Assembly (NCBI RefSeq): GCF_014779555.2
Contig: NZ_CP094357.1
Location: 6,138,001 to 6,202,000 of the forward strand
Source: Lysobacter capsici
Lineage (GTDB): Bacteria; Pseudomonadota; Gammaproteobacteria; Xanthomonadales; Xanthomonadaceae
Direction of reading: 5' to 3'
DNA length: 64,000 nt
Shown here: positions 7,212 through 16,128 of the stretch, one piece after another
Numbering within the stretch: position 1 is the first letter of the stretch
Layout: each line of letters opens with the position of its first letter
Translations under genes and position numbers: made by a program
Notes under the pieces: generated by a model
Told to the model about the DNA's origin: nothing
The model's database searches: none
Seen by the model: only the letters and a program-made list of their open reading frames with translations

Positions 7212-9029
7212 TCAGGGGCGGGCGGGAGCCGCTGGCGGGGATTGGATCGCAACGGCCGTGGTGGGCGCGTCGTCGGGTGGATCGGCGGGCGCGGGCGCGG
7301 CGGCGGGCGGGCCGAACGGGCCGGGCACTTGCGAGGCGAAACTCACCACGGTGTGGCCGCGCCGCCACAGCTGCCAGCGCATCAGCATGGCCCACACCAG
7401 CACCAGCGCGGCCAGCCACGCCACCGCCAGGAACACGTCGTTGTAGGCCAGCACCCACGACTCGCGGGTGACCTGCTGGCTCAGCGAGGTCAGCGCCTGA
7501 TTGCCGCGCGCGGCCGGATCGCCGACCACCCGCGCGACCGCGCCGCCGAGCTGCTGGGTGCGCAGCACCACCTGCGGATCGCCGAGGCTGAGCTGGTTCA
7601 TCAGGTGCTGGTAATGCGCGGTCTGTTGCCGGGCGAGGTAGGTGCCGAGCACGGCCGAGCCGAGCAGGCCGCCGAGCGCGTTGGTGGTGCTGAACAAGAC
7701 GATGAAGGTAACCAGGTTGCGCACGCCGTCGGCGACCACCCGCACCAGCGCGAGCAGGATCGAACTGGCCAGGAACATCGATGCGGCCATCGCGATCAGG
7801 GTCTGGGTGATGTAGAAATTCGCCGGCCGGGTCAGGTTGGTCGCATGCGAATCGATGTAGGCGCACACCCCGACGATCGCCACCGCGATCAGCCCGAGCA
7901 TGTCGAAGCGCTGCTTGGGCAGAAACGGCAGGGTCACCACGAAGCCGCCGACCGTGCCGATCAACACCAGCCAGAACAGGGTGTGCATCTGGTCGTTGAG
8001 CAGGCCGAGCACGTTGAGCAGGCCGACCGCGCCGACCGATTGCTCCGACAGCACCATGCGCGACAACACGATCGCCAGCCCCAGCCGCACCATGTAGCCG
8101 CCGTGCAGCAGCCAGCGGATGTTGACCATCGGCCTGGAGCGGTTCATCTCGATCACCACGAACGCGCCGGCGCAGATCACCGCCACCACCAGGCATTGGC
8201 CCAGCCACGGCGTGTCCAGCCACCAGCGCAGGCGGCCCTGGGTCAGCACCACGCAGACCAGCGCGATCGCGCTGGCGTACAGCGGGAAACTGGCGATGTC
8301 CCAGCGGTCGAACATGTTCTGGCGCGGCACCGGGGTGACCCGCAGCAGGTTGATCGCGGCCAGGCAGGCCAGCGCCAGGCCCAGTTCGAACATCACGATG
8401 CCGTGCCACTGCGCGTTGAGCAGCAGGCTCTCGGCGATGATCCGCGAGATCGGCGCGCCGGTCTGCAACGCGGCGAAGCCGAACATCAGGCCGATCACTT
8501 TCTTCGGCCCGGCGAACACCTCGGCCATGTACAGCACGGTCAGCGAACTCAGCGGCGCCGCGGCGATGCCGAGCGCGGCGCGCGCGGCGATCGCCGAGTC
8601 CAGGTCGTTGGCGAGCAGATGCACCACCGCGGCGACCACGAACAGGCCAATGCCCAGGTCGGCGAACAGGCGCAGGCCGTAGTGCAGACGGAACTTGGTC
8701 AGCAGCAGGCTGGCCGGGATGTTGGTGGCGAAGTAGGCGGTCAGCAGCCAGGTCGCCTCGGCGCTGGTCGCGCCGAGCGCGCCCTGCACCTGCTGCAGGT
8801 TGGACGCGACCAGGTTCATGCCCAGGCTCTGGGTCAGGCCGAGCAGCAGCGAGATCGAGACGAACCCGGCGATGCGCCAGCGCGACATCGGCGCGGGCGC
8901 GGCGGGTGGACCGGCGGGCGGCGAAGCGTCGGTCGGCGGCGCCGGGCCCGTGGCGGCCGACGGCGCGCTCGCGGGCGGCGCGGCGTCAGCGGCGGACGGC
9001 GAAGAGCTGGTGGCGGAGGTGCTGGCCAT
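7212..9029 (-). CDS. DHA2-family MFS multidrug transporter (EmrB/FarB-like)
   Basis: The inner-membrane drug:H+ antiporter of the efflux operon, about 605 residues with about 14 predicted membrane segments. Visible family blocks include ATWLLTAYFATNIPASLLLT and an antiporter-like ISRIIAESLL region. The first 47 residues are Ala/Pro/Ser-rich and cytoplasmic, and the C-terminus is also Pro/Ala-rich. I chose ATG 9029; a later ATG at 8888 just before the first membrane segment is possible, because no strong ribosome-binding site precedes 9029. No regulator gene is adjacent, so local control is not evident. Confidence 0.88.
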   Translation of the reverse strand: MASTSATSSSPSAADAAPPASAPSAATGPAPPTDASPPAGPPAAPAPMSRWRIAGFVSISLLLGLTQSLGMNLVASNLQQVQGALGATSAEATWLLTAYFATNIPASLLLTKFRLHYGLRLFADLGIGLFVVAAVVHLLANDLDSAIAARAALGIAAAPLSSLTVLYMAEVFAGPKKVIGLMFGFAALQTGAPISRIIAESLLLNAQWHGIVMFELGLALACLAAINLLRVTPVPRQNMFDRWDIASFPLYASAIALVCVVLTQGRLRWWLDTPWLGQCLVVAVICAGAFVVIEMNRSRPMVNIRWLLHGGYMVRLGLAIVLSRMVLSEQSVGAVGLLNVLGLLNDQMHTLFWLVLIGTVGGFVVTLPFLPKQRFDMLGLIAVAIVGVCAYIDSHATNLTRPANFYITQTLIAMAASMFLASSILLALVRVVADGVRNLVTFIVLFSTTNALGGLLGSAVLGTYLARQQTAHYQHLMNQLSLGDPQVVLRTQQLGGAVARVVGDPAARGNQALTSLSQQVTRESWVLAYNDVFLAVAWLAALVLVWAMLMRWQLWRRGHTVVSFASQVPGPFGPPAAAPAPADPPDDAPTTAVAIQSPPAAPARP

Positions 9030-9253
9030 GGATCGAGGCACGCGGCTCCGGCGGGTTGCAGGCGTTAGTAGGCAACAGCGAGCGGTCAAGGATCAAGCGC
9101 GCGCGTGTCGGTTGGGCTGTCCCATTACGCCGGAATACTGCGCCGCGTGCGTCGGCGGGATGTGATGCGGCGCTTAGTTCGCTATCGTGCGCGGATCGTT
9201 GTCGCGACCGGGTTCAGGGGGAAACCGGCGCAGGCGCGATCCATGGAATCCGC

Positions 9254-9790
9254 ATGAACATCGAAGAAGATCCGTACCGCCGGCCGGAACCCGCGCCGCG
9301 CGGCGCCCTGGAGCTGGGCGACGGACCGCTGGAGTTCTCGACCTCGCGCAGCGAGCGCAATTCCGGGCCGAAGGGGCTCGGCGGTTGGCTGATCGTGGTG
9401 GCCATCGTGATGTTCTGGGCGCTGCTGAGCTTGCTGGGCACAATGGGCCTCACATCCAGCCAACTGGCCGCGCTGGACCCGGGCGACGCGCTGCGCGCGC
9501 CCTTGCGCGTACGCATGGCCGCCGATGGCCTGTTGATCGCGCTGAACATCGTCGCCATCGCGCTGTTCTTCATGAAGTCGCGATGGTTTCCGCGGGTGTT
9601 CATCGCCTGGTTGGCGCTGGGTGCCCTGGCGGGCGTCGTGGTATTCGTGCTGGCGCGCCAGACCGCCGGTATCGCACCCGAATACTCGTACCGATTCGGC
9701 GGCGCCATGGTGAGTGCGTTGTTCTACGGTGGGGTCTGGATCGCCTACACGATCATGTCGGATCGGGTGAAGAACACGTTCGGTTCCTGA
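9254..9790 (+). CDS. DUF2569-like integral membrane protein
   Basis: A 178-residue membrane protein with four predicted helices. The hallmark is the start of the first helix, GLGGWLIVVAIVMFW, typical of DUF2569 proteins, preceded by about 40 soluble residues rich in Glu, Arg and Pro. Helices lie at about 43-65, 88-108, 116-134 and 146-167. The function of the family is unknown. It is divergent from the MFS gene, with 224 bp between starts. ATG 9254 was chosen as the first start in frame with the conserved region. Confidence 0.75.
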   Translation: MNIEEDPYRRPEPAPRGALELGDGPLEFSTSRSERNSGPKGLGGWLIVVAIVMFWALLSLLGTMGLTSSQLAALDPGDALRAPLRVRMAADGLLIALNIVAIALFFMKSRWFPRVFIAWLALGALAGVVVFVLARQTAGIAPEYSYRFGGAMVSALFYGGVWIAYTIMSDRVKNTFGS

Positions 9791-9934
9791 AACCGTCTCG
9801 GGATTCGTCGGCGATTGGCGCAAGCTTCGCCACGCCGATCGTTCGCGAGCAGTGTCGGGATGCGTGTCGGCCGTTTGAACGATCGCGGTTCGCGAGCGAC
9901 GTTCGTGACATCCGGCGAGCGTCGTGGTTGTGAG

Positions 9935-10022
9935 GTCGCGGTCGCGGCTCGCGCCGCTCCTACAGGGGCAGTCGACGGTCACGGTAGCTACCTGTAGGAG
10001 CGGCGCAAGCCGCGACCGCGAC
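9935..10022. repeat. inverted pair of REP-like units
   Basis: One unit lies in reverse orientation at 9935-9964 (GTCGCGGTCGCGGCTCGCGC then CGCTCCTACA) and one in forward orientation at 9991-10022 (CCTGTAGGAGCGGCGCAAGC then CGCGACCGCGAC), 26 bp apart. Head-to-head pairs like this form a large cruciform/hairpin, as in BIME or REPIN elements. The pair fills the gap between the convergent DUF2569 and APC genes, so it may also act as a transcript end. Confidence 0.85.
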
Positions 10023-10065
10023 ACCACACACACGTCGCGACCTCGATGCCGATGCGCGCCTCCGA

Positions 10066-11547
10066 TTACCCGGCCACCACCCCGCGCCGCCGCAACGCCA
10101 GCAACCCATACACCGCCACCAGCGCGACCAACGACGCCACGATCGCGCCCCACTGCCGCGCCGTCATCGTCGCCAGGATCGCCGCCATGGTCAGCACCGC
10201 GAGCAACGGCATCGGCCAACTGCCGCCGGGCATGCGGAACGGTTCGCCCGCGCCGCGCAGGTCGCGCGCCTGCGCGCGCCAGGCCGCGATCGATACCGCC
10301 GCGAACAGCAGGCAGATCGCGCCGCCGGAAATCAGCGCCAGGGTTTCGAAATTGCCGATCAAGGCCAGCACCAGGGCGATGCCCGCATGCGCGAGCAGAC
10401 CCACCCGCGGCACGTGGTAGCGCGCATCGACCCGGCCGAACGCGCGCGGCAGATAGCCGTCGCGACCCAGCGCGAACAACAGACGCGAAGACGAGAACAG
10501 GTTGCCCATCAGGAAACCGGTCATCGACACACCGGCGGTGATCAGCAGCAGCCCATGCGCCGGCGACCAGATCGTGCCGGCCGCGTCGGCCACCGGCGCG
10601 GTGCTGTCGGCCAGGCGCGCGCCGAGCAGGCCCTGGCAGGCGACCTGGATGCCGATGTACAGCAGCACCACGACCACGATCGCCGACAAGGTCGCGCGCG
10701 GCACGTGCCGGGCCGGATCGCGCACTTCGCCGGTCGGCACCAGCGCGGTTTCCATGCCCGAATAGGCGAACACCACCAGCACCATCGACGAACCCAGCGC
10801 GCTCCACGACGGCAGCTCGGTCCAGCCGACATGATTCCAGTCGACGAAGAACAGGCCGGCGCTGGCGAGCAGGAACAACGGCGTGAGCTTCAACGTCGCC
10901 AGCAGCACGATCATGCGCGCGCCGAGCTTCACCCCGAACGCGTTGAGCGCGAACAGCGCGACATACACCGCGGCGATGAACAGTCCGCGCGGCAATGGAT
11001 CGCGGAACAGCGTCCAGGCATTGCCGGCCTGTTCGGCCAGCGCCGCGGCGACGCCGGCGCTGGAGGAGGTGTTGCAGATCCACATCAACGCGCCGGTGAG
11101 GAAACCGGCGAACGGCCCGAACGCGACGCCGACGAAGGTGTAGGGCCCGCCGGTCGCGCTGGCGCGGCTGCCGATGGCCGAGAAGCACAGCGCGATCGGG
11201 ATGATCGCGATCGCGCCGGCCACGAACACCAGCGGCGCGCTCGCGCCCATGCGTCCCATCAGCAGCGCCGGCAGCATGAAGATGCCGGCGCCGACGATGA
11301 TGTTGATGATCGAAGCGCCCAGCTGGAACGGCCCGAGCGCGCGCACCAGGGCGGCTTCGCCTTGCAGGGTGGCGGGCGCTGGGTCGGTTCTGCCTGTGGG
11401 GCCGCTGTGCGCGCGGTGATCGCCTGCGTGGCCGTCGTCTGTGCGCCCGTCGATCGAGGATGCGGTCGCGGTTGCGCCGGATTGCTGCGCGCTCGGCGCC
11501 GACGGATCGGCGGGAGAGGTCGGAACGGGCGGATCGACGGCGGTCAT
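10066..11547 (-). CDS. APC-superfamily amino acid permease
   Basis: A secondary transporter of 493 residues with about 12 membrane helices. The helix-1 glycine motif IINIIVGAGIFMLPALLMG binds the amino acid backbone in this superfamily, and SAIGSRASATGGPYTFVGVA is the typical helix-3 region. About 70 residues before the first helix are Pro/Ser/Thr/Asp-rich and probably disordered, which is longer than usual. ATG 11547 has GGGAAG at binding distance. The substrate cannot be told from sequence. The gene appears monocistronic. Confidence 0.88.
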   Translation of the reverse strand: MTAVDPPVPTSPADPSAPSAQQSGATATASSIDGRTDDGHAGDHRAHSGPTGRTDPAPATLQGEAALVRALGPFQLGASIINIIVGAGIFMLPALLMGRMGASAPLVFVAGAIAIIPIALCFSAIGSRASATGGPYTFVGVAFGPFAGFLTGALMWICNTSSSAGVAAALAEQAGNAWTLFRDPLPRGLFIAAVYVALFALNAFGVKLGARMIVLLATLKLTPLFLLASAGLFFVDWNHVGWTELPSWSALGSSMVLVVFAYSGMETALVPTGEVRDPARHVPRATLSAIVVVVLLYIGIQVACQGLLGARLADSTAPVADAAGTIWSPAHGLLLITAGVSMTGFLMGNLFSSSRLLFALGRDGYLPRAFGRVDARYHVPRVGLLAHAGIALVLALIGNFETLALISGGAICLLFAAVSIAAWRAQARDLRGAGEPFRMPGGSWPMPLLAVLTMAAILATMTARQWGAIVASLVALVAVYGLLALRRRGVVAG

Positions 11548-11682
11548 GGCGGCTTCCCGGCGGGTCGGGCGCAGCCTCGCATGGCGGAGGAGGAAAGGCG
11601 AGGTGAGGTGCAGCAAAGCGGGGGCTGGTGCGCGTGATAGCGATCACCGCGTGCAGCTTTCATTGCAACGCGGAGAAGCGCG

Positions 11683-11870
11683 CACTCCCCCTGCCCCCCG
11701 CATGCGCATTTCCCCCCTTTGAAAAAGGGGGGTTGGGGGGGGATTTGCTCTTGACCGCAAGCGCTTCGCTGCGATGACCGAAGTTGCGTGCGCCAGAAAG
11801 TTACCGCGTCGGCTTGGGAGTAAAAGCGAATCCCCCCTGCCCCCCTTTTCCAAAGGGGAGAAAAGCACTC
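11683..11870. repeat. CCCCCTTT/AAAGGGGG palindromic element
   Basis: Two inverted half-elements: CCCCCCTTTGAAAAAGGGGG with GGGGGGATTTGCTC on the left (about 11683-11752), and AAAAGCGAATCCCCCCTGCC with CCCCTTTTCCAAAGGGG on the right (about 11822-11870). The same family recurs at 14.1, 14.4, 22.5, 29.5-30.2 and 61.4-62.4 kb. Between the halves is about 70 bp of unique sequence. ORFs reading GGxGGI/LLLP repeats through it are artefacts. Nothing else is seen in 11548-11952. Confidence 0.8.
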
Positions 11871-11952
11871 AACCGGGAATTGTGGTTGCGATCTCTCTGT
11901 GGGACGGCATGCGATGTCGCCAGCGAAGACACTCATCGCAACACTCGCAACT

Positions 11953-12846
11953 TCACATCCCCTCGCGCATGAAATCCACGAACACCCGCAGCTTCGTCGG
12001 CAATTGCTTGCGCGCCGGGTAGTAGATGTAGAACCCCGGAAACGGCGGCTGATAATCCGCCAGCGCCTCGACCAGGCGCCCGGCCCGCAGATCCTCGCGC
12101 GCGATCGGTTCGAACAGCTGCGCCAGTCCCAATCCGGCGCGCGCGGCGCTCAGGATCATCATGCCGTCGTTGCAGATCAGCCGGCCCTGCACGTCGACTT
12201 CGAAGTCGCGGCCGTCGCGGCTGAACTCCCACGGGTACAGGCGCCGGCTGCCCGGCAGGCGCAGACGGATGCAGTCGTGGCCGACCAGCTCCTGCGGCGT
12301 GCGCGGCGCCGAATGACGCTCGAAGTACTCCGGCGTGGCCACGATCACCTGCCGCTGCAGGCCGCCGACCGGCAACGCGATCATGTCGCGCGCCAGGCAT
12401 TCGCCCAGGCGGATGCCGGCGTCGAAACCGCCGGCGACCAGGTCGGCCAGCGTGTCGTCGGCGAACAGCTCGACTTCCAGCTCCGGATAGCGCGCCAGGA
12501 ACGCCGGCAGCCGCGGCTCGATCAGAATCTTCGCCGCGGTGCGTCCGACATTGATACGCAGCCGCCCGGTCGGGCGGTGTCGCACCGCGTCGAGGTCGTC
12601 GAACGCGGCCTCGATCTGCGCCAGCCCCGGCCCGATCTGTTCGAGGAAGCGCGCGCCGTGCTCGGTCAGGCCGACCTGGCGGGTGGTGCGGTTGAGCAGG
12701 CGCACCCCGAGCTTGCTCTCCAAAGCGCGGACGGTCTGCGACAGCGCCGACGGCGACACCTCCAGCTCGGCCGCGGCGCGGGTGAAGCTGCCGAAGTGGG
12801 CGACCCGGGCGAAGGCCAGGACGGCGGGCAGAGGATGGGCGGCCAC
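11953..12846 (-). CDS. LysR-family transcriptional regulator
   Basis: A 297-residue LTTR: N-terminal winged helix at about 5-64 (FGSFTRAAAELEVSPSALSQ, then LLNRTTRQVGLTEHG) and a type-2 periplasmic-binding-like effector domain. I start it at GTG 12846, because GGGAG lies 5 nt upstream and because the in-frame ATG at 12903 would place the intergenic dyad inside the gene. It is divergent from an aldo/keto reductase gene, the usual arrangement for an LTTR and its target. The effector is unknown. Confidence 0.9.
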   Translation of the reverse strand: MAAHPLPAVLAFARVAHFGSFTRAAAELEVSPSALSQTVRALESKLGVRLLNRTTRQVGLTEHGARFLEQIGPGLAQIEAAFDDLDAVRHRPTGRLRINVGRTAAKILIEPRLPAFLARYPELEVELFADDTLADLVAGGFDAGIRLGECLARDMIALPVGGLQRQVIVATPEYFERHSAPRTPQELVGHDCIRLRLPGSRRLYPWEFSRDGRDFEVDVQGRLICNDGMMILSAARAGLGLAQLFEPIAREDLRAGRLVEALADYQPPFPGFYIYYPARKQLPTKLRVFVDFMREGM

Positions 12847-12880
12847 GATGGCTCCCGAAGCGATAATCGAGCCCCGATTA

Positions 12881-12895
12881 TGAAGCAAATCTTCA
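12881..12895. promoter_or_regulatory. candidate LTTR operator (dyad TGAAG-N5-CTTCA)
   Basis: TGAAGCAAATCTTCA is a perfect 5-5-5 dyad, 34 bp before the LysR start and 123 bp before the reductase start. LTTR sites are typically interrupted dyads of this size. Its position suits autorepression and activation of the divergent gene. Inference from symmetry and location only. Confidence 0.5.
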
Positions 12896-13018
12896 AGAGC
12901 CATTCGGATAACGCTGGTTTTTCGCGCAATCAGATCGGCCTAAAGTGCATCCACGCCTTTACCGGGCGCGCCGCCATTCCCCCACCGCGCCCCGTCCCTT
13001 CCGATCAGGAGCCCCACC

Positions 13019-14020
<1,002 letters not shown>

Positions 14021-14091
14021 TGGTTGTGCGATGGGCCGTAGCGCTTTGTGTCGCGGCCCGTTGTTTTTGGGGGGTAGGACACCGGGATCTG

Positions 14092-14480
<389 letters not shown>

Positions 14481-14658
14481 TTCACCACTTATGTCGCATC
14501 GCCGACACCGCCAGCACCCGAAGCCCCCTACAACGGCTTCGCTCCCGCGGCGATGGCGGACTTGGCCGCCGCAATGGAGGGGCCTTCAGGCCGAGGCGTT
14601 CGCCCAGCGCAAAGGCCCTTCCGACGGGTACGCTCGTGCGCACCCGCCGTCGCGATGC

Positions 14659-14877
14659 TCAGTCGATGATGATTTCCGGCATCAACGGGCAGTTCTGCGG
14701 CGCGGCGCACAGGTTGTGCTGATGCGCGCAGACGCCGTAGTCGCCGCCGGTGGCGGTCATGCAGGCATTATAGATATCCATGCATTCGATACAGCTGCCC
14801 GCCGAAGCGGTGGACGCGAAGCCGGCGGCGAATACGAACGCGGCGGCGAACAGGGTCTTGTGGCGAATGGAACGCAT
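14659..14877 (-). CDS. secreted six-cysteine peptide 1 (72 aa)
   Basis: The last of four tandem paralogues. It has a Sec signal peptide (MRSIRHKTLFAAAFVFAAGF, cut after ASA, residue 26). The mature part of about 46 residues has cysteines at 29, 32, 39, 50, 57 and 63: C-x2-C-x6-C-x10-C-x6-C-x5-C, exactly the spacing of its three neighbours. It should therefore be a small periplasmic or secreted protein with three disulfides. AAGGAGAAGG precedes the ATG. It starts 46 bp after the stop of peptide 2, so the two are probably cotranscribed. I do not recognise the family; no enzyme motif is present. Confidence 0.8.
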   Translation of the reverse strand: MRSIRHKTLFAAAFVFAAGFASTASAGSCIECMDIYNACMTATGGDYGVCAHQHNLCAAPQNCPLMPEIIID

Positions 14878-14923
14878 ACGAACCTTCTCCTTGGTCGGCA
14901 GCGGGAAACAACGCGGACGCAGG

Positions 14924-15142
14924 TCAGATCTCCGGCATCAGCAAGCAGCCCGCGCGGTCGGCGCAGATGTTGTACTGATGCACGCAGAGCCACTGCTCCG
15001 CATCGGGCTTCGACATGCAATAGTCATAGGTATTCATGCACCCGTCGCAGCGGGGATTGAACTGCGCCGACGACGCCGAAGCGAAACCCGCGGCGAACAC
15101 GAACATCGCGGCCAACAACGTCTTGTGCTGGGAAATGCGCAT
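14924..15142 (-). CDS. secreted six-cysteine peptide 2 (72 aa)
   Basis: A paralogue of the flanking genes. The signal peptide is MRISQHKTLLAAMFVFAAGF with a cut after SSA. Cysteines at 32, 35, 42, 53, 60 and 66 have the same C-x2-C-x6-C-x10-C-x6-C-x5-C spacing. Conserved positions outside cysteine include a YDYCM-type motif after the second cysteine pair and a C-terminal LMPEI shared with peptide 1. AAGGAGAAAGG is the ribosome-binding site. The 151-bp gap to peptide 3 contains a hairpin but not the CRP-like site seen before peptides 3 and 4. Confidence 0.8.
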   Translation of the reverse strand: MRISQHKTLLAAMFVFAAGFASASSAQFNPRCDGCMNTYDYCMSKPDAEQWLCVHQYNICADRAGCLLMPEI

Positions 15143-15247
15143 AACGACCTTTCTCCTTGGTCTGTGCCGGATGGGCGGGGCTGACGCTGCGCACGAATCG
15201 CCACGACGCGGATGGTCGATGACGATGCGGATGGCGACAGCAAACCG

Positions 15248-15269
15248 CCATCGACGCGCACGTCGATGG
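15248..15269 (-). terminator. hairpin after six-cysteine peptide 3
   Basis: CCATCGAC, loop GCGCAC, GTCGATGG: a perfect 8-bp stem starting about 25 nt after the stop of peptide 3 in the minus direction. There is no U-run, so it may be a processing or attenuating hairpin rather than a full terminator. Confidence 0.4.
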
Positions 15270-15293
15270 CGGGCGAGGCCGATTAGATCGGCA

Positions 15294-15509
15294 TCAGATG
15301 GGCATGTACGGGCAGTTGTAGCGACCGGCGCAGATGTTGTACTCGGTCACGCAGGCGTCGATCGAGGCATCGGGCTGACTGACGCAGTAGTCGTAGGTGC
15401 CCATGCAGGAATCGCAGCGCCAATCGAACGAGGCCGAAGCCGTCGAGGCGAATGCGGTGGCGAACACGAATGCAGCGGCGAACAACGTCTTGTGGCGGGT
15501 GATACGCAT
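15294..15509 (-). CDS. secreted six-cysteine peptide 3 (71 aa)
   Basis: Signal peptide MRITRHKTLFAAAFVFATAF, cut after ASA. Cysteines at 32, 35, 42, 53, 60 and 66 have the invariant array spacing. The mature part shares RCDxCMxTYDYC and EYNIC with peptide 2, so these two are the closest pair in the mature protein. The 5' leader (15510-15592), however, is nearly identical to that of peptide 4, including AAGGAGACAGG, a CATGCT -10 and a CRP-like site. ATG 15509 was chosen over longer frames because the leader is shared and the signal peptide begins there. Confidence 0.8.
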   Translation of the reverse strand: MRITRHKTLFAAAFVFATAFASTASASFDWRCDSCMGTYDYCVSQPDASIDACVTEYNICAGRYNCPYMPI

Positions 15510-15547
15510 TGACCTGTCTCCTTGGTCGGTGCCGGAACGGCCGCGCC

Positions 15548-15590
15548 AGCATGCCCGTGGCGGTTGCGCCGCTATGTGACTGGGTTCACG
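15548..15590 (-). promoter_or_regulatory. CRP/Clp-type site plus -10 upstream of peptide 3
   Basis: TGTGA-CTGGGT-TCACG (15575-15590) matches the CRP consensus TGTGA-N6-TCACA at nine of ten positions. Its centre is 32 bp from the centre of CATGCT (minus strand, 15553-15548), the spacing expected for a class II CRP-dependent promoter (site at -41.5). The predicted leader is about 30 nt. In Xanthomonadaceae the CRP homologue is Clp. The promoter call is inference. Confidence 0.6.
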
Positions 15591-15660
15591 CCTGGGCAAA
15601 CCTCGCGCCGATCGGGTGCGCGGTTCCCTTCGGGCGCGACGCGATCGGCCACGCCCAGGC
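15590..15660 (-). terminator. long stem-loop after peptide 4
   Basis: GCCTGGGC (15590-15597) pairs with GCCCAGGC (15653-15660), and inner GATCGG/CCGATC segments extend the structure. It begins just after the peptide 4 stop in the minus direction and may limit read-through into peptide 3. There is no U-tract. It overlaps the right end of the CRP-like site before peptide 3. Confidence 0.35.
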
Positions 15661-15662
15661 GG

Positions 15663-15878
15663 TCAGTCGCCCAGCACCGAGCAATGATGGAGGCGCATGC
15701 ACCGCTCGTAGCGTTTCTGGCATAGCACCGCGACGGCATCGGGCTGCAACACGCATTGCTCATAGTCGGTCACGCACGCGATGCAGTCCGGATCGGGCTG
15801 CGCGGACGCCACCGAAGAAAATCCCGCCGCGAATACGAAGGCGGCGACGAAGCACGCAGTGTGCCGAGTGATGCGCAT
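15663..15878 (-). CDS. secreted six-cysteine peptide 4 (71 aa)
   Basis: The first gene of the array. Signal peptide MRITRHTACFVAAFVFAAGF, cut after ASA. Mature cysteines at 32, 35, 42, 53, 60 and 66 keep the exact spacing although the residues between them have diverged (more Arg and His near the end, lacking the LMPEI tail). An extra Cys lies in the signal peptide. GGGAGACAGG precedes the ATG. Its leader and CRP-like site match those of peptide 3. A longer in-frame frame extends to 16259 but would absorb the promoter, so the short start is used. Confidence 0.78.
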   Translation of the reverse strand: MRITRHTACFVAAFVFAAGFSSVASAQPDPDCIACVTDYEQCVLQPDAVAVLCQKRYERCMRLHHCSVLGD

Positions 15879-15916
15879 GGACCTGTCTCCCTGGCCGGTG
15901 CCGGAACGGCCGCGCC

Positions 15917-15959
15917 AGCATGCCCGCGCGAACACGCCGCCGATGTGATTGGGCTCACG
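15917..15959 (-). promoter_or_regulatory. CRP/Clp-type site plus -10 upstream of peptide 4
   Basis: TGTGA-TTGGGC-TCACG (15944-15959), with CATGCT on the minus strand at 15922-15917. The site-to--10 distance (32 bp) and the site-to-start distance (66 bp) are identical to those at peptide 3. Conservation of both elements in the duplicated leader supports function. Confidence 0.6.
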
Positions 15960-16128
15960 CATGCGGGCGCGCTCGATGCGAGTCCGGACAACCCCGCCGG
16001 ACCGCGCCGATAACCGATGCCGCGCGCGCGACCGGAACACCGCGTTGCGCGAATACGCCGCTCGCCCGCGTATCGCCGCGCGCGGATACCTTTTAGGATC
16101 AAAGACCCTCACTGCTGCGGAGTTTGCG

